Shown: positions 33,463 through 45,600, counted from the first letter of the stretch. The stretch: DNA of 64,000 nt from Gonocerus acuteangulatus (GCA_946811695.1 OX328125.1:101666533-101730532); one strand, 5' to 3'. Translations and numbers: made by a program. Notes: a model not told the origin generated them from the sequence alone.

Positions 33463-34375
33463 AAAAAGTCCCACTCGCAGGAACTACATCATCTTAGCGC
33501 GGTTCCATTCATATCCTAGTGTCATTTTGTATACTTAGAATAGAAACAGTTATTACTTTGTTTAGATAATTCTTAATGTAAACTCATATTCCAAAGAAAA
33601 GCAAGATTGTCGGCAAGGCACAAGAAACTATTCTAAGCAGAACATGGGCGTATATAGAAAATAATTTCGGGAGGGGCTGGGAAAATTTCGGGGGGCTGAG
33701 ACCGTTTCCGGGTTATGGAATACTAAAATTTTAGAGCTTGAAATAGTTTTAGGCAACTAAAACGCTATTACATGTAAAATAAAATATTTTTTACGAACTA
33801 AGTGATCTTATTTCATTTATTTTTAAGAGTTTTACGACAAGTTTTTACCATCAAATCAAAATTTCGGGGGGAGGGGCTGCACCCCCTCAGCCCCCCCCCT
33901 CTTATATACGCCCTTGAAGCAGAAATTACTCTTTCCGCCGTCCCAAGTTTCGCCCTACGAAGACTCTACTACGAATATGTTTCTAATTTACTTAACTTGC
34001 TTTACTAACATATCCATTTTAGTGTTAAATGCAATTAAAAATACTAAACTACTCATTTTACTGTTAAATGCAATTAAACAAAATGAAATTGTTCAAGAAA
34101 ATGAGAAAGTAGTTCTAATTTTTAATGAACTACGCCACATACAACCACAAAATATAATTATATTTCTACTATAGCATTTGGCTGCGTGACTTCCTACAGG
34201 TAAAGTAGCTGTCAGCTCTCCTAGGATGCATCTTGATTTATTAAGTGCAATAAACGCCTACCTGAAGCCTGCCTAGTACCTCGACCCGGGCAGATGTCTG
34301 ACCCTACACAGGGTCATATTAAGACGTATCCGCTCTCATCCATAGTGTCATTTGGAAAGCTTAAAATAGAACTAA
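33463..34375. mobile_element. Family T element with family G MITE insert
   Basis: It begins with the TIR (AAAGTCCCACTCGCAGGAAC). The body, from 33914, is the inverse of 12640-13000. The family G MITE at 33644-33913 splits it. Confidence 0.6.
33644..33913 (+). mobile_element. Family G MITE, complete
   Basis: ATGGGCGTATATAG at the left and CTTATATACGCCC at the right are inverted repeats. The body has poly-G/poly-C blocks. About 270 bp, non-coding. Confidence 0.8.
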
Positions 34376-34584
34376 ACATTTTTTTATTTATTTTTTTTAT
34401 TTTTTATATTTCATGAAAATTGTTAACACCCACAGGTTAGAAGCGGAAATTTCCCAATCTAAAGCAAGACTCTCAAAGTCAATTCAAAATACGAACACGC
34501 TTCTCAATTACTTTTCATGTTTCATTGAAAAAAAAAATGCAATCAAAATAACAGCAAGCAATTAAAAACTAAGACAAACCGAGA

Positions 34585-35470
34585 AAAAGTCCGCCTCGCA
34601 GGAACTGCGTCATCTTAGCGCGGTTTCGTACATCTCGAAGAAATGGAATAAATTAGCATCACAAATCACAGGAAACTGACAGTAGCCAACTTACACAGAA
34701 ACGGATAGTTCTTAATCTGTATAAGTCAATACAATTATGTACTGAAAACGTACTTACTCTTTGACTACTGCTAAGAAGGCTCTATTCTAAACAACCAAAA
34801 ATTCGTTGTCATTTTAAGTATCTTGTTTTACTAGCAAATTCGTTTTACTGTTATAATCAACTGTAAATATAAGCTTCATGGCGAATAAAATTCCATCCTG
34901 TCGTGGGTTAAATCTTTCTACAAAATAAGAAATAACGGTAACTTCAGTTAGAGGCTATGAGGAAGGTTATATAGACAGGAGAATTCAAAACAACCTATGT
35001 CATCATGATTAGCCACTGCCATCATGATTACCACAGCCACTCCAAACTTATTATCACCGTTTCTTAGCTTATTTTACTACTATACTAATTTTACATATAA
35101 ATGTAATTTAAAACAAGAAACAACCAATTAAAAAGTGAGATAAACAAAGAGAAAAACCTTTTCAAAACAACAAAACAAACACTTTTTAAGTTTTAAGCGC
35201 TTATATCTCTGATTGACGTTGCCACATCGAATATTGCTTTAGAACCTTTTTTGTAGAGAATTTAGTAAACATTTGAATGGTCACCTTCCACTTAGCACGA
35301 TTTCCCAACCGTTATCATGATATTTACGAAAAATCTATGAATATCCGAAAACTTTTCATGTCTATTAATAAAATAATTTTTTCGCGTACTTCCTTCACTC
35401 CAAATATAACCAAAATTTAAACATCTTAGTTGGGATTAATTTTAAAGTTGTAGAAAATATTTCAATTGAA
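34585..35470 (+). repeat. Family T fragment, long
   Basis: The TIR is at 34585 (AAAAAGTCCGCCTCGCAGGA). 34740-35000 is repeated at 52500-52800. 35080-35420 is the standard internal block. Confidence 0.6.
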
Positions 35471-35791
35471 TTCCGCGATTCTAAGTACTCACAAAAACAT
35501 AATGACTTACAAAAACATTGATTCCACTTTTCTCAGGAGATATCGCCTTATAAATGGTTTCATTCGTTTTCTTATGTAAAGAAACCTATAAAACAAGTAC
35601 GTGCAAGCATATAAACTCAAAAACGTAAGCGTTACGATTTTTTTTGCGCGAATTTCGCCCCAAACACTATCTTCTAGTGGGCGGATTCTGCTGGTTAACG
35701 AACTTGACCTTTCAAATTAGACGACAGATTTGTATGCAAAATTTCGTTACAATCGGACCATTTTTGAGCTTGCTAGAGCGCGAACAGACAA

Positions 35792-35796
<5 letters not shown>

Positions 35797-35846
<50 letters not shown>
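35797..35846. repeat. (TA)n microsatellite at the mariner 5' end
   Basis: A TA tract of about 50 bp that ends exactly where the transposon begins (CTGGGTGCTTC). Confidence 0.95.
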
Positions 35847-35847
<1 letters not shown>

Positions 35848-37026
35848 TGGGTGCTTCAAAAAAATGTATACACACTTTAAACTACCGTAGTTTTCCCACT
35901 CTACAAAGCTAATGTTATATTTCTTCGCCAGGTGGCAGCATAATCGTCCCTCTATGTTATATTGTCAGTTGGAAGTTGTAATATCAACATGGCGGACGTA
36001 CGTCTGAGTTTTGAAGAACGTAAGCAGGTTATTAAGTGGTACTGGAAGTTTGAGAATGTAAATGAAGTTCAAAGACAGTGGAGAAGGGAGTATGATACAG
36101 AACCACCTTCAAGATTAACAATTACACGCATACGAGAGAAATTCGAAGTTCATGGAACAGTGTGTGATGTGCATAAAGGTCATTCAGGTCGACCTCGAAC
36201 AGCTACAAGTGATGAGTCATCAACGGCAGTCTTGGAACTGTTTCAACGCTCTCCTAACAAATCTACAAGGCAAGGGGCACGTGAAAGTGATGTAAGTGCT
36301 AGCAGCGTGCTACGCATTCTGAAGAGACGTAAGTATCGTGTTTACATTCCAAGGCTGGTGCAACAGCTAAGTGACGACGATCCAGATCGAAGGTTACAAT
36401 TTTGTGAATGGGTTCAGGAGATGGTGATACGTGAACCGGGATTTATGGGTAGCATCATTTGGTCGGATGAAGCCCAATTCAAACTTAATGGAACTGTCAA
36501 TAGGCACAATTGTGTTTACTGGGGTGAAGAAAATCCTTACATTACAATTGAAAAAGCTGTAAATTTGCCTGGTGTAAATGTGTGGTGCGGTTTGTCTTCA
36601 AGGGGACTCATTGGACCTTTTCGATTTGAAGGCACTGTAACTTGTATTAATTACCTAACAATGCTTGCTGATTCCATATTTCCTGCCATTCGTGCATTAT
36701 ACGGTAATGATATGTTTTATTTTCAACAAGATGGTGCCCCGCCGCACTATCACAGGGACGTACGAGCTTACCTGGATCAAAATTTGCCGGGCCAGTGGAT
36801 AGGACGCAGGGGGCCAATCGAGTTTCCAGCACGCTCCCCAGACCTTACACCACTGGATTTCTTCTTATGGGGCACAGTAAAAAATGAGGTGTACAAACGT
36901 AAACCACGTAACCTAGACATTCTTTGGAATGAGATTCAAGCCGTGTCTAGAGAAATCTCATTGGACGTTTTGATACGATGTACAGAATCAGTGGTGACTC
37001 GAACTCAGAATTGTATTTATACCTAA
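35847..37026 (+). mobile_element. DD41D mariner-like element, 3'-truncated
   Basis: The 5' end CTGGGTGCTTCAAAAAAATG directly follows TA. The matching inverted end is not found after the transposase stop, where sequence turns into Penelope-like debris. The element has therefore lost its 3' terminus. Confidence 0.7.
35989..37026 (+). CDS. Tc1/mariner transposase, DD41D type
   Basis: Cut-and-paste transposase, 345 aa from the ATG at 35989; the frame extends further upstream only to a TTG. The N-terminal helix-turn-helix region (LSFEERKQVIKWYWKFENV) is of the DUF4817 kind, with a GRPRTATSDE linker. The catalytic triad is the D of IIWSDEAQF, the D of FYFQQDGAPPHY, and the D of SPDLTPLDFFLWG. Exactly 41 residues separate the second and third Asp, so it is DD41D, not classical mariner DD34D. 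All three Asp are intact. The protein stops at TQNCIYT, earlier than relatives that carry further C-terminal residues. With one end missing, the copy is probably immobile, though the ORF is open. Confidence 0.85.
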   Translation: MADVRLSFEERKQVIKWYWKFENVNEVQRQWRREYDTEPPSRLTITRIREKFEVHGTVCDVHKGHSGRPRTATSDESSTAVLELFQRSPNKSTRQGARESDVSASSVLRILKRRKYRVYIPRLVQQLSDDDPDRRLQFCEWVQEMVIREPGFMGSIIWSDEAQFKLNGTVNRHNCVYWGEENPYITIEKAVNLPGVNVWCGLSSRGLIGPFRFEGTVTCINYLTMLADSIFPAIRALYGNDMFYFQQDGAPPHYHRDVRAYLDQNLPGQWIGRRGPIEFPARSPDLTPLDFFLWGTVKNEVYKRKPRNLDILWNEIQAVSREISLDVLIRCTESVVTRTQNCIYT

Positions 37027-37061
37027 AATTGATCGTGATGTTCCTCCATCCTCTAGGCATT

Positions 37062-37112
37062 TATTGCTGAAGAAGCCTGCTTAAGAGCATGCAGAAACTT
37101 GAGAAATATAGA
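37062..37112 (+). ncRNA. Hammerhead-like motif, degenerate
   Basis: CTGAAGA, then GCCTGC...GCATGC and GAAACTT. Stem II is imperfect and GTC is lost. It lies immediately downstream of the mariner stop. Confidence 0.3.
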
Positions 37113-38013
37113 TTTTTCTGCATTGCCGGAGTTTTCTTTTAGCCGATTCCCAAACATTCCTTGACTTGTTATTTAATTGTATTGAACCGCTGCACAGTGT
37201 AACGTCCAATGGATAAAAATCTAAATTTTTAAAATTTAGAAAATAACTAGTAGTTAATGATTTTTGTCCATAATCCCCACTACTTCGTTACACTGTGCGC
37301 TGTTGTGAACCGCACGATAGAGTGACAACTTTAAAATGTTGTAACTTGTTTCATTATAATGAGAATATTTTCTATATTCTACCTCCCAATTGTTTAGAAA
37401 CAATAATTTTTTTTTAAATTAATTTATTTATGAGCACTCGCAACGAAGGCGACTCAAAACAATTATACAGATACATTTCCAGTTGTAATTAAACAAATAC
37501 ATTGTGGACTCTTAAGGATGGTAGGCAAAATAAATTGGAATATGCCAGTTCATAGAGTAACAAATTAGGCCTGTTTACAATGTCTGCGTGAAAAAAGGAG
37601 TGAAATAAGAAGTTCGGCAAATACTGTGAATAAGGAATATACAAGATTTGATAATGAACATAATTACTAAACCAGGTAAGAATCGGGAAAAAGAGAAAAG
37701 CTGTAACTCTTGAGGGGAGACAAAAAAAGATGAGTAAATGAAAAAGTAAATAAATAGGTAGAAAAAAAAAAAAAAAAGGAAAAATAATATTATAAGAAAA
37801 GAAAATTAAAAAATAAATAATAATATTTTTCCCCCTTTTTCTTTTTTTTTTCCTTTATTAATTAGATATTAGGCCAAAAGTCAGATTAAAAATAGCCGGT
37901 TGATCGTTTGTGTATTAAAATTGATTCCGGGATAAGGAATAGAAACAATAATAACACTGTGGGGACATAGTTGGGATTCGGCTAGGAGAAAAACATTCAG
38001 GAAGAAATCTGTA

Positions 38014-38056
38014 TTTGGACGTTTCGGCTGCACATTGGCAGCCTTCTTCAGCTAAA
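38014..38056 (-). ncRNA. Hammerhead-ribozyme-like motif (covarying stem II)
   Basis: Minus strand: CTGAAGA, an extra A, stem II GGCTGC/GCAGCC, GAAA, ACGT and GTC. Compared with GGCTAC/GTAGCC elsewhere, one A-T pair is replaced by G-C on both sides, keeping the helix. Stem I pairs with one bulge. Confidence 0.5.
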
Positions 38057-38590
38057 AAATACATACAAATTATAAGTAAAAAAACAGGCAGAAATGAGCG
38101 TATTATATAAATCATGACAATGATTAGAACCAATCTTATTATTAAACAATGAAAATGCGGTAGTTGGAAAGTAAACAGTATGTAGAAAGTAGTAAGTAAA
38201 CATTACAAAAACTAACATTTTTATAAAGAACATTTTTATATTGTAGAAACTCAATCTATTCTATAGATGAATACAATTTATAATAATCAATATACAGATA
38301 CGTACCACTAGAAAATGCCTAGGGGGGAGGGAGGAAGACCTCGAGGACACTTAGGTAACCATGGTTGGATGTATGAGGGACAGCCACTACACAGGGGGTT
38401 TTATAGTTATGACTGGGGAGGGGGGAGGAGGCGGTAAGTCGGTGAAGATGAAAGAAGTGGATTGCTAGATTGTAAAAGCGGGCTGTAAAAAGGTGTTAAC
38501 ATTTTGGGACACACAAGTAGAAAAGTAAAGATGGAATGGTTGGGATTCAGCTAAATAAACCTCAATATGATTTTGTTTTAAAAAATCTAT

Positions 38591-38640
38591 ATTTCGGACG
38601 TTTCGGCTACTCATTGGTAGCCTTCGTCAGCAATGGAAAT
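38591..38640 (-). ncRNA. Hammerhead-like motif, left arm
   Basis: Stem I ATTTC/GAAAT with a CATT bulge and a closing G-C pair. CTGACGA, an extra A, stem II GGCTAC/GTAGCC, GAAA, ACGT, GTC. Confidence 0.5.
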
Positions 38641-38696
38641 GCCGAGCGGCAGAGGAAGACCAAGGTTGGCAAATAGGTCTTCTTTTGCCGCTCGGC

Positions 38697-38746
38697 ATTT
38701 CCATTGCTGACGAAGGCTACCAATGAGTAGCCGAAACGTCCGAAAT
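38697..38746 (+). ncRNA. Hammerhead-like motif, right arm
   Basis: Mirror copy of the motif at 38591-38640 on the opposite strand, identical in core and stems. Confidence 0.5.
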
Positions 38747-38874
38747 ATAGATTTTTTAAAACAAAATCATATTGAGGTTTATTTAGCCGAATCCCAACCA
38801 TTCCATCTTTACTAATCACCTCGACAGCTAACTATCTAATCATCATGACAAGTAGAAAAATTGTCTGGAGCCTG

Positions 38875-39162
38875 GGAACAAAGGTAAAAGGAGGTCAGGA
38901 CAATTTATGGAAGACGGCGGAGTAAGTAGGGGAGATGTTTTGTTTGTCCGTTTTGTAATTAATATTATTGGGGTTTAAATTAATGTGGACGCATTCGGAA
39001 ATCTGTCGTTTTTTGGTGTTGAATATGTGTTTTTTTGTTATGGCGTGTTTTGCGAGGGCGGATTTCTTTGTTTTTAATTGTCCGTTTGTGCTGTGTTATG
39101 CGGGAGTGAATATAATTTTTGGTTTCACCTATGTATACTGCGTTTACCAAATACTCTGCCAA
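38875..39162 (-). pseudogene. Penelope-like element GIY-YIG endonuclease remnant
   Basis: Penelope-like retroelements fuse a reverse transcriptase to a C-terminal GIY-YIG endonuclease. Here the minus strand reads VYIGETKNYIHSRITQHK, the YIG half with its following Arg/His region. After a frameshift near 39065 it continues as SALAKHAITKKH, ISECVHINLNPNNINY and ISPTYSAVFHKL, which is the C-terminal part of the same domain with the conserved Glu. No RT domain is left. Downstream on the same strand comes the terminal block with hammerhead-like motifs, tying those motifs to this element type. Confidence 0.75.
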
Positions 39163-39422
39163 ACTCCCTCCTGTAATGCTTTGAGATTATTACTACGAAA
39201 ATACAAATATATTTTTTTAATTAGCTCTTATTATGAAAATATACCGAAAAAACAAAATTTCACTTTTAGTAACATGTTAAAGTACAAGACAAGTTATTAA
39301 ATAAAAAAAAAACTATATTTATTTATTAAGGGGTTGGGGTCTCTCAGATTACTGGAGAATATTTTTACTGGGGGATAGTTCCAACCAGTAAAAAAATATT
39401 TTTATTTTTAGAAATATTTTCT

Positions 39423-39976
39423 TTATTTATTGATTATGGGCATTAAGAAATTTCTTACGATCCTAGCCGTGTCGAGTAGAACTGCTTGCTGGGATAATAT
39501 TAAGTGTTCCTCTGACAATTTAAGGTATTTGGTGGCACTGACTGTAGTATTCGGTATCAAACCATGGGTCGAAATAATAACTGCAGTAACTCTAGCGGAA
39601 TCTAATTTATAGAGATCTTTTAACTCAATGGCCAAGTCTTGAGATTATTATTACGGGGTGTGTTCTTCTCAGTTTTCTGGGGTAAATTCTTTCGGGGGCT
39701 ATTGTCAAATGAAAGAATTGTTGTTTTTATTAGTTTATTATTATTATTATTATATTTTTATGTATCTTATCACAGGCGTTCGTTTAAAAATTTTCGAACT
39801 ATTCTCGCAGTGTCGAGCAGTACCGCTTGTTGTGCGTCTTTAATCAGTTCCTCCGAGATTTTCAAGTACTTTGTACCTGTAACAGTGGTTTTTGGGATGA
39901 GTCCTTTAGCCGATATAATAATAGCAGTTATCCTTGCGGAATCTAACTTATACAGATCTTTTAATTCTATGGCCAA
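39423..39976 (-). pseudogene. Duplicated retroelement C-terminal fragment
   Basis: Two minus-strand frames (39423-39635 and 39770-39976) encode nearly the same 68-70 residues: MAIELKDLYKLDSARVTAVI, IPNTTV/IPKTTV, QQAVLLDTARIVRKFL. The spacing is about 345 bp, so this is a local tandem duplication. Similar phrases are, as far as I recall, common in insect retrotransposon-derived proteins near their C-termini. I assign no precise family. Confidence 0.5.
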
Positions 39977-40089
39977 GTCCTGGTATTTTTATTAAAATAA
40001 TAATAAATGAGATTATTATTATTAACTGTCTTTATAAAATTGGGAATTTTGAAACACAAAAAAGGTTTAAACCTGTTTAATTAAGAATT

Positions 40090-40450
40090 TCTCTTCTTTT
40101 TCGTTTCTGTAATTGCTTTCAGGATTATCTCTACTCAAATTCCAGCAGTGGTCCGCCAGCATTGAGGCATTCCATCGACCTTGGTATCTCTTTTCCATTT
40201 TCGAGATATCTTGGTGGAATAGCTCACAATGTTCTTCACTTACATCAGCAACGTTAGAAGGAAAAATTCAATATGAGAATGAAGAAAATGAATTCTTGGG
40301 CAAATATTGGCAACCAAACTGTTGATACATTTGAAGGAAGATTGTTCACGAGTTCAACAGAATTTTAATTTCTCTCATTGCCCCAAAACCATGAAGGACT
40401 GCTCTAAAAGATACCCATGCTTCTTTTTCAAAGCCTCCTTATCATTATTA
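40090..40450 (-). pseudogene. Remnant of a widespread repeat-encoded protein, function unknown
   Basis: Minus strand, around 40290-40100: FPSNVADVSEEHCELFHQDI and MEKRYQGRWNASMLADHCWN are readable in one frame. Upstream the frame is broken by stops. The phrase FHQDI...RYQGRW...MLADHCW belongs to a protein found in many copies in arthropod genomes, from memory, and probably carried by transposons. It is not a live gene here. Confidence 0.45.
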
Positions 40451-40689
40451 GGAATTATCATAATTAATTTGATAAATCTATCGCGCTCCCTGTATTATAT
40501 TAAACATGTCACATAAGAGCTAACTATGAATTTTAACTTTTATATTTGTCTTCAGCGAGCGAAATAATATCAATATATGTAGTATATTTTCCATGTAAAT
40601 TGCAGATTTGGTGTAGACCAGTGCAAACATCAATTGAAGACTGTCTAGTAAAGACTATTTTGCAACAAATGCTCAGTAAAACAAGTGGA

Positions 40690-40980
40690 GCAATCTCACC
40701 AAAACGCAGGCGTTGAAAAGGAGCAAGCGTAGGAAGGATGTTCAGATAAAGTCTGATCGAGTTCGACAGGTCCTGATGTAGAATTGATAGCCCAAGAACG
40801 TTTCTGGAAGTATTTGGCCCTTTCTTACTCGTATATAATTTATTTTCCCTGAAGTTAAATATGTACTTACTCATTGTTCCACTCAAACCACCAATTTCCA
40901 TTCATTATTGTTTGAACTTTTAAATTTGTGCTTTTAATTCAACTTTTGTACTGTAATTTTCCTGATTCGTATTGTTTTGA
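40690..40980. repeat. Dispersed repeat, partner of 2640-2935
   Basis: See the copy at 2640. Here it lies upstream of the repeat-encoded protein remnant on the minus strand and may be part of the same element. Confidence 0.45.
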
Positions 40981-41204
40981 GAAAGTAGGGATTGTTGGGT
41001 TGGGTTCGTTTGATTATATGTATTTTTGAATGGTAATATTTATAGTAGCCAAAATATCAATTGTAATACACAACCTGTCTGAGAACAGCCTGCTTGAAAA
41101 GCACATCTGTCTTTGGCAGTGGCTTTTTTTTTGTTTTTTATTATTATTTAAACTCCTCGCAGCTTTGGCGATAAGTGCTTCGAATATGATAGCTTTTTTC
41201 ATAG

Positions 41205-41945
41205 GTAGATGATAGAGCTTTACATATGATAGAATTTTACATAGATAGACGAAAGAACTTTAAATATGATAGTAATTTTCTTAGATAGATAATAGAATTT
41301 TACATAGATAGATGATAGTATTTTTCATAGATAGATAACAGAATTTTACGTAGATACAAAATAGAGCTTTTCAAATGACAGAATTTTACAAAGGTCTTTA
41401 CGAATTAGACGAAAGAGCTTTACATGTGATAGTATTTTTCATAGATAGATAATAGAATTTTACATGGATACATGATAGCACTTTACATAGATAGATTATA
41501 GTAATTTACAAATGACAGAATTTTACAAAGAAAGACGAAAGAGCTTTACATATGATAGTATTTTACAAAGATAGATAATAGAATTTTACATAGATAGGTG
41601 ATAGTAATTTACATATGACAGAATTTTACAAAGAAAGACGAAAGACCTTTACATATGATAGTATTTTACAAAGATAGATAATAGAATTTTACATAGGTAG
41701 GTGATAGTAATTTACATATGACAGAATTTTACAAAGAAAGACGAAAGAGCTTTACATATGATAGTATTTTACAAAGATAGATAATAGAATTTTACATAGA
41801 TAGGTGATAGTAATTTACATATGACAGAATTTTACATAGATAGATGATAGAGCTTTACATATAATAGAATTTTACAAAGACAGACGAAAGAGCTTTACAT
41901 ATGATAGTATTTTTCATAGATAGATAATAGAATTTTACAAAGATT
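41205..41945. repeat. AT-rich tandem array with 103-bp higher-order unit
   Basis: Short units (ATAGAATTTTACATAGATAG and relatives) are arranged in a higher-order repeat. The landmark GACGAAAGA occurs at 41534, 41637 and 41740, each 103 bp apart, then again at 41883. The outer parts are less regular. Confidence 0.9.
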
Positions 41946-42421
41946 CTATTATAGAAGAGTTCGATGAAAAACTATATATAAATAAATATATATATATATA
42001 TATATATATAAGTTCACCAGGGATAAGATATTATTTATTTTTCATTTATTTTAGTTGAGTACCGCGACTTTGACAGAACTAAAATAAAATAACTTATTAT
42101 CAAAAAGTGGAGTATAATTTTCTAATTTTGCAAGGACAATTGCACAAGGATCCTCAAATATTTTTTTTTAAAAGAATACTGCATTACTTTAACATTCAAA
42201 GTGTATTTTATTTTAAAATAAATGACAAATTTATGTAAACTACGAATAACAATAAAAGAATTACTGCTGCACTGTAAAAAATATATTTTGATCTTTATGA
42301 AGAGGTTTACCTAAAATATTACAACACTGTTAATATATCCTTTAGTTATGTTTATTAGTTAAGAAGTAACTTATTGTACCTACCTATTACTAATCAGCTG
42401 TCCTTGCAAATTAAAGACACT

Positions 42422-42610
42422 TTAAATAGTGTCCGACTGCTTCAGTATGTTCACTATTTTGTACATTGTCGACATGAACTAAAATATAAAATAAATATAT
42501 TTATATAATTTTCATTGAAAAATGTCTTATATATTCTAATACATATACGTCTATAAATACATATGCACACAAATACGCACACACACGCACACACAAACAC
42601 ACACACACAC

Positions 42611-42682
<72 letters not shown>

Positions 42683-45600
42683 CTGAATAAGTTATTATGA
42701 TAAGGTTAAGGATAGTTTAGGGTTAAATTGCCTGACATTAAAATCTCTTTTAATTGGAAGCACATCATAAAATAAGTATAATAACAAAAGTTTCTATTGG
42801 CTGCATCTTCATGTTTATCCTAAGGGTCATTTGGATTGGTTGGAATAGAAACATTTATATTTCATGACAAATTTAAACACCTACTCCAAGGATATATGGT
42901 TGGGGGGGGGAATGCTTTGGTAGGCGGTTTCTGCTCGTTAACGAACTTGACTTTTCGTTTTAGACAAAGTATTGTTGAGCTAAATTTCATCAAATCAGAC
43001 TATGGTAGTAGACGATAAAGCACAAATATATATATATATTATTTTATTTTTATTATTAGGAGATATAATGCACATGGATTTTATCACAAAAAAAAAAAAA
43101 AGAAAAAAAAACTACTAATTCCAGACAAGTGAATTAACAATTGAGCGTGATGAGGTTGAGTGAGTAATTTCCGTTACTGTAAGTTTGCTGTGTTTAATGA
43201 CACCTAAAATCTCACTTTTCGTCAAGATTTCATTGGAAGAAAGGTGCTTAATGTTTTCACAAAGTATTAAATATGTATACTCCATGCTTTCCAAATGTCA
43301 CTTGGAATAATAAAATTATGGAAACCCGCTAAGATGTCGCAGTACCTGCAAATTAGACTGTTTTTGGGTAAGACATTGGTTTTGTAACATCGGATTGACC
43401 TCAAAAGTAAGTTTTCCACTCTTCAAGTATAAAAGAAACATATTAAAATATCTGATCTACTCCATCCTTCCTAAAAGTTCAACCAACTTTACTTACATTG
43501 GCGTAAGTCTCCAGCGAAGCAGTCAAATCAAGCAGGAGAGACTTGACCCTCATGGGCTTCATCGTACAGCACATGAAGACTCTGAGTGTCTGCTTGAAGG
43601 CTTTGCTGTAGTAGAACCAAGGCACGGAATACAGCGACTCGAACAGGCTTTTGCTCTGGTGGTTAACATAATAGTAAGTAAATTATTAGCATAAATATAA
43701 TTTCGTGACGACTATAGTGAAAAAAAACGTTACAAAAAAGTGTCCACTGGGGTTCGCGCCATGTACCAAAAAGAAGAATGTATGTTATACAGTACATTAA
43801 ATAGGTTTTTCGGGTGGACCTAAAGCATATTTATGTTCCTGAATTTTGAGTAGAGGGCTCTAAACGATTTTCTTTTTCTTTTTTTTATCATAGTAACCCA
43901 TAAACTTAATTTAAAACTTTTATAAGGTTATAAAAACTTTTGTTTTTTACTAAAAAGTTTATTTAAAATCTTGCTGAAAAATTAAATAAATAAATAATAA
44001 ATTATTTAGAAAAGACAGGAACTAAACAGACGTTTTAGACTTTTTTCACGCTTACTGGACAAACGCTTGAAACTTTCATTGACTAACAAACGACTTATAT
44101 ACAATACCGTACTCCGACCAATATGCACTTATGAACTAGAACTCTGGGGTTCCACTAAACCTTCCAATTCCTACAGAATACAAACAATACAATCCAAAAT
44201 CCTTCGTAGAATATCCAATGCTCCTTACTACGTCTCGAACCTAACCCTGCATAATAACTTCAATATCCCGTTTATCCAATCCCTGGCCAAATCAGTCTAT
44301 CAAAATCCACAGAATCCTCATAGAAGACTGAAGCGGCGGTGGCCTAGGGACAATTTGCTTTAACATCTGCAATGCTCAAAATGTGTTAGGCCTCTCGTCC
44401 ACTGGAACCGAAAAGCTGCGAACTGCGGAGCAACGAATTCGGGCGAACGCCAATCGTCCGAAATCGTGCGAATGCCTCTCGTCCATTGCTTCAGTATTCG
44501 TCGGAATTCGCAGTAGACTTGATGGCTCTTCGGAAAGGTTTTTCTCATGATTTTGATGAAGAATGTTTCGCTTTGGAATCATCACCATTGATTCATCGAC
44601 GGCTCAGACGATATCGACAAAGACGGGAAATGTGGGTGAATCACATTAATGCCAAAAGTTCGGTGAATTTTCTCATTTGTGGAACGTTCTTCAAATCGAC
44701 GATGACTACCACTTTTCCTATTTTCTTGACAACATTTATTCTAAAATCAAAAAAATTCAGTAATTTCCGAGAGACAATTAACAATCGGCCATTCTCACAG
44801 TTCATTTTTAACCATGACTTTTCGCACTCGTTCGCAACTAAATCCCAGAAGAATGGGATCGGTTCGCACTTCGCACAAGTTCGGACGAAAACAAACGAAC
44901 GATGGAGCCTCGAGTTTGGATTGTTCGTGCGTTTTCGTGCGAATTCTGACGAATTCATTTCGCAGCTTTTCGGTTCCAGTGGACGAGAGGCCTTATATTT
45001 TCATTTAAATGTTTACAGTTTTAATTTTCTTTTAAAATGTATTAGTCTAGTGGATTATGTAGTTGTACGTATTCCCACATCATGCCTCAGAAAGTCATTA
45101 TAACAAAAACAGCAATATTACTGGAAATATGCATATCAAATTGTTGTAATTATCAATTTAAAAAAAAAAAATAAAGAACTATTATTCAGTCGTGCCATCA
45201 CTTGACATATACTTATTTTTGTTTATTTTTTTTTTATTTCATTATATTCGTTTCACGTTTCCTGGTTAATCTTTTAACTTTTCTACTTACTTAAATTTCC
45301 CCCCCAAAAAAAAATAAAAAATAAAATATTTAAGATTATTATATGCTAAAACTCTAAATGATTATAACTAGACGTTTCTATAAACACATTAAATTTGTAA
45401 ATCTCTTTTGTAACTAAATCTTTTCCCTTTATTTTGTACAAATAAAATTGAATTATAAAATTAATTTTAACATACTTCAAATTTTACGTTTTTGCTATAT
45501 TCCTTCGTAAATTTTTATGTGTTTTAAAAAGTCTAAAATAATAGATATGTGCGGGCTACCATATGTCAAAAGTTCGTACAAATCATGTGGCATGTTGATG

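Larger units (their letters stand above)
38523..38813. repeat. Near-perfect 139-bp inverted repeat with 14-nt loop
   Basis: The left arm 38523-38661 and right arm 38676-38813 are reverse complements with only a few differences; the loop is AAGGTTGGCAAATA. Each arm carries a hammerhead-like motif and the GGTTGGGATTC(A/G)GCTAAA Penelope-end block. A transcript would fold into one long hairpin. Confidence 0.9.

Noticed and set aside
44486..45103. 205-codon plus-strand open frame
   Set aside because: It lies mainly within the Harbinger-like element and runs through its TIR; only the first part resembles a transposon protein.
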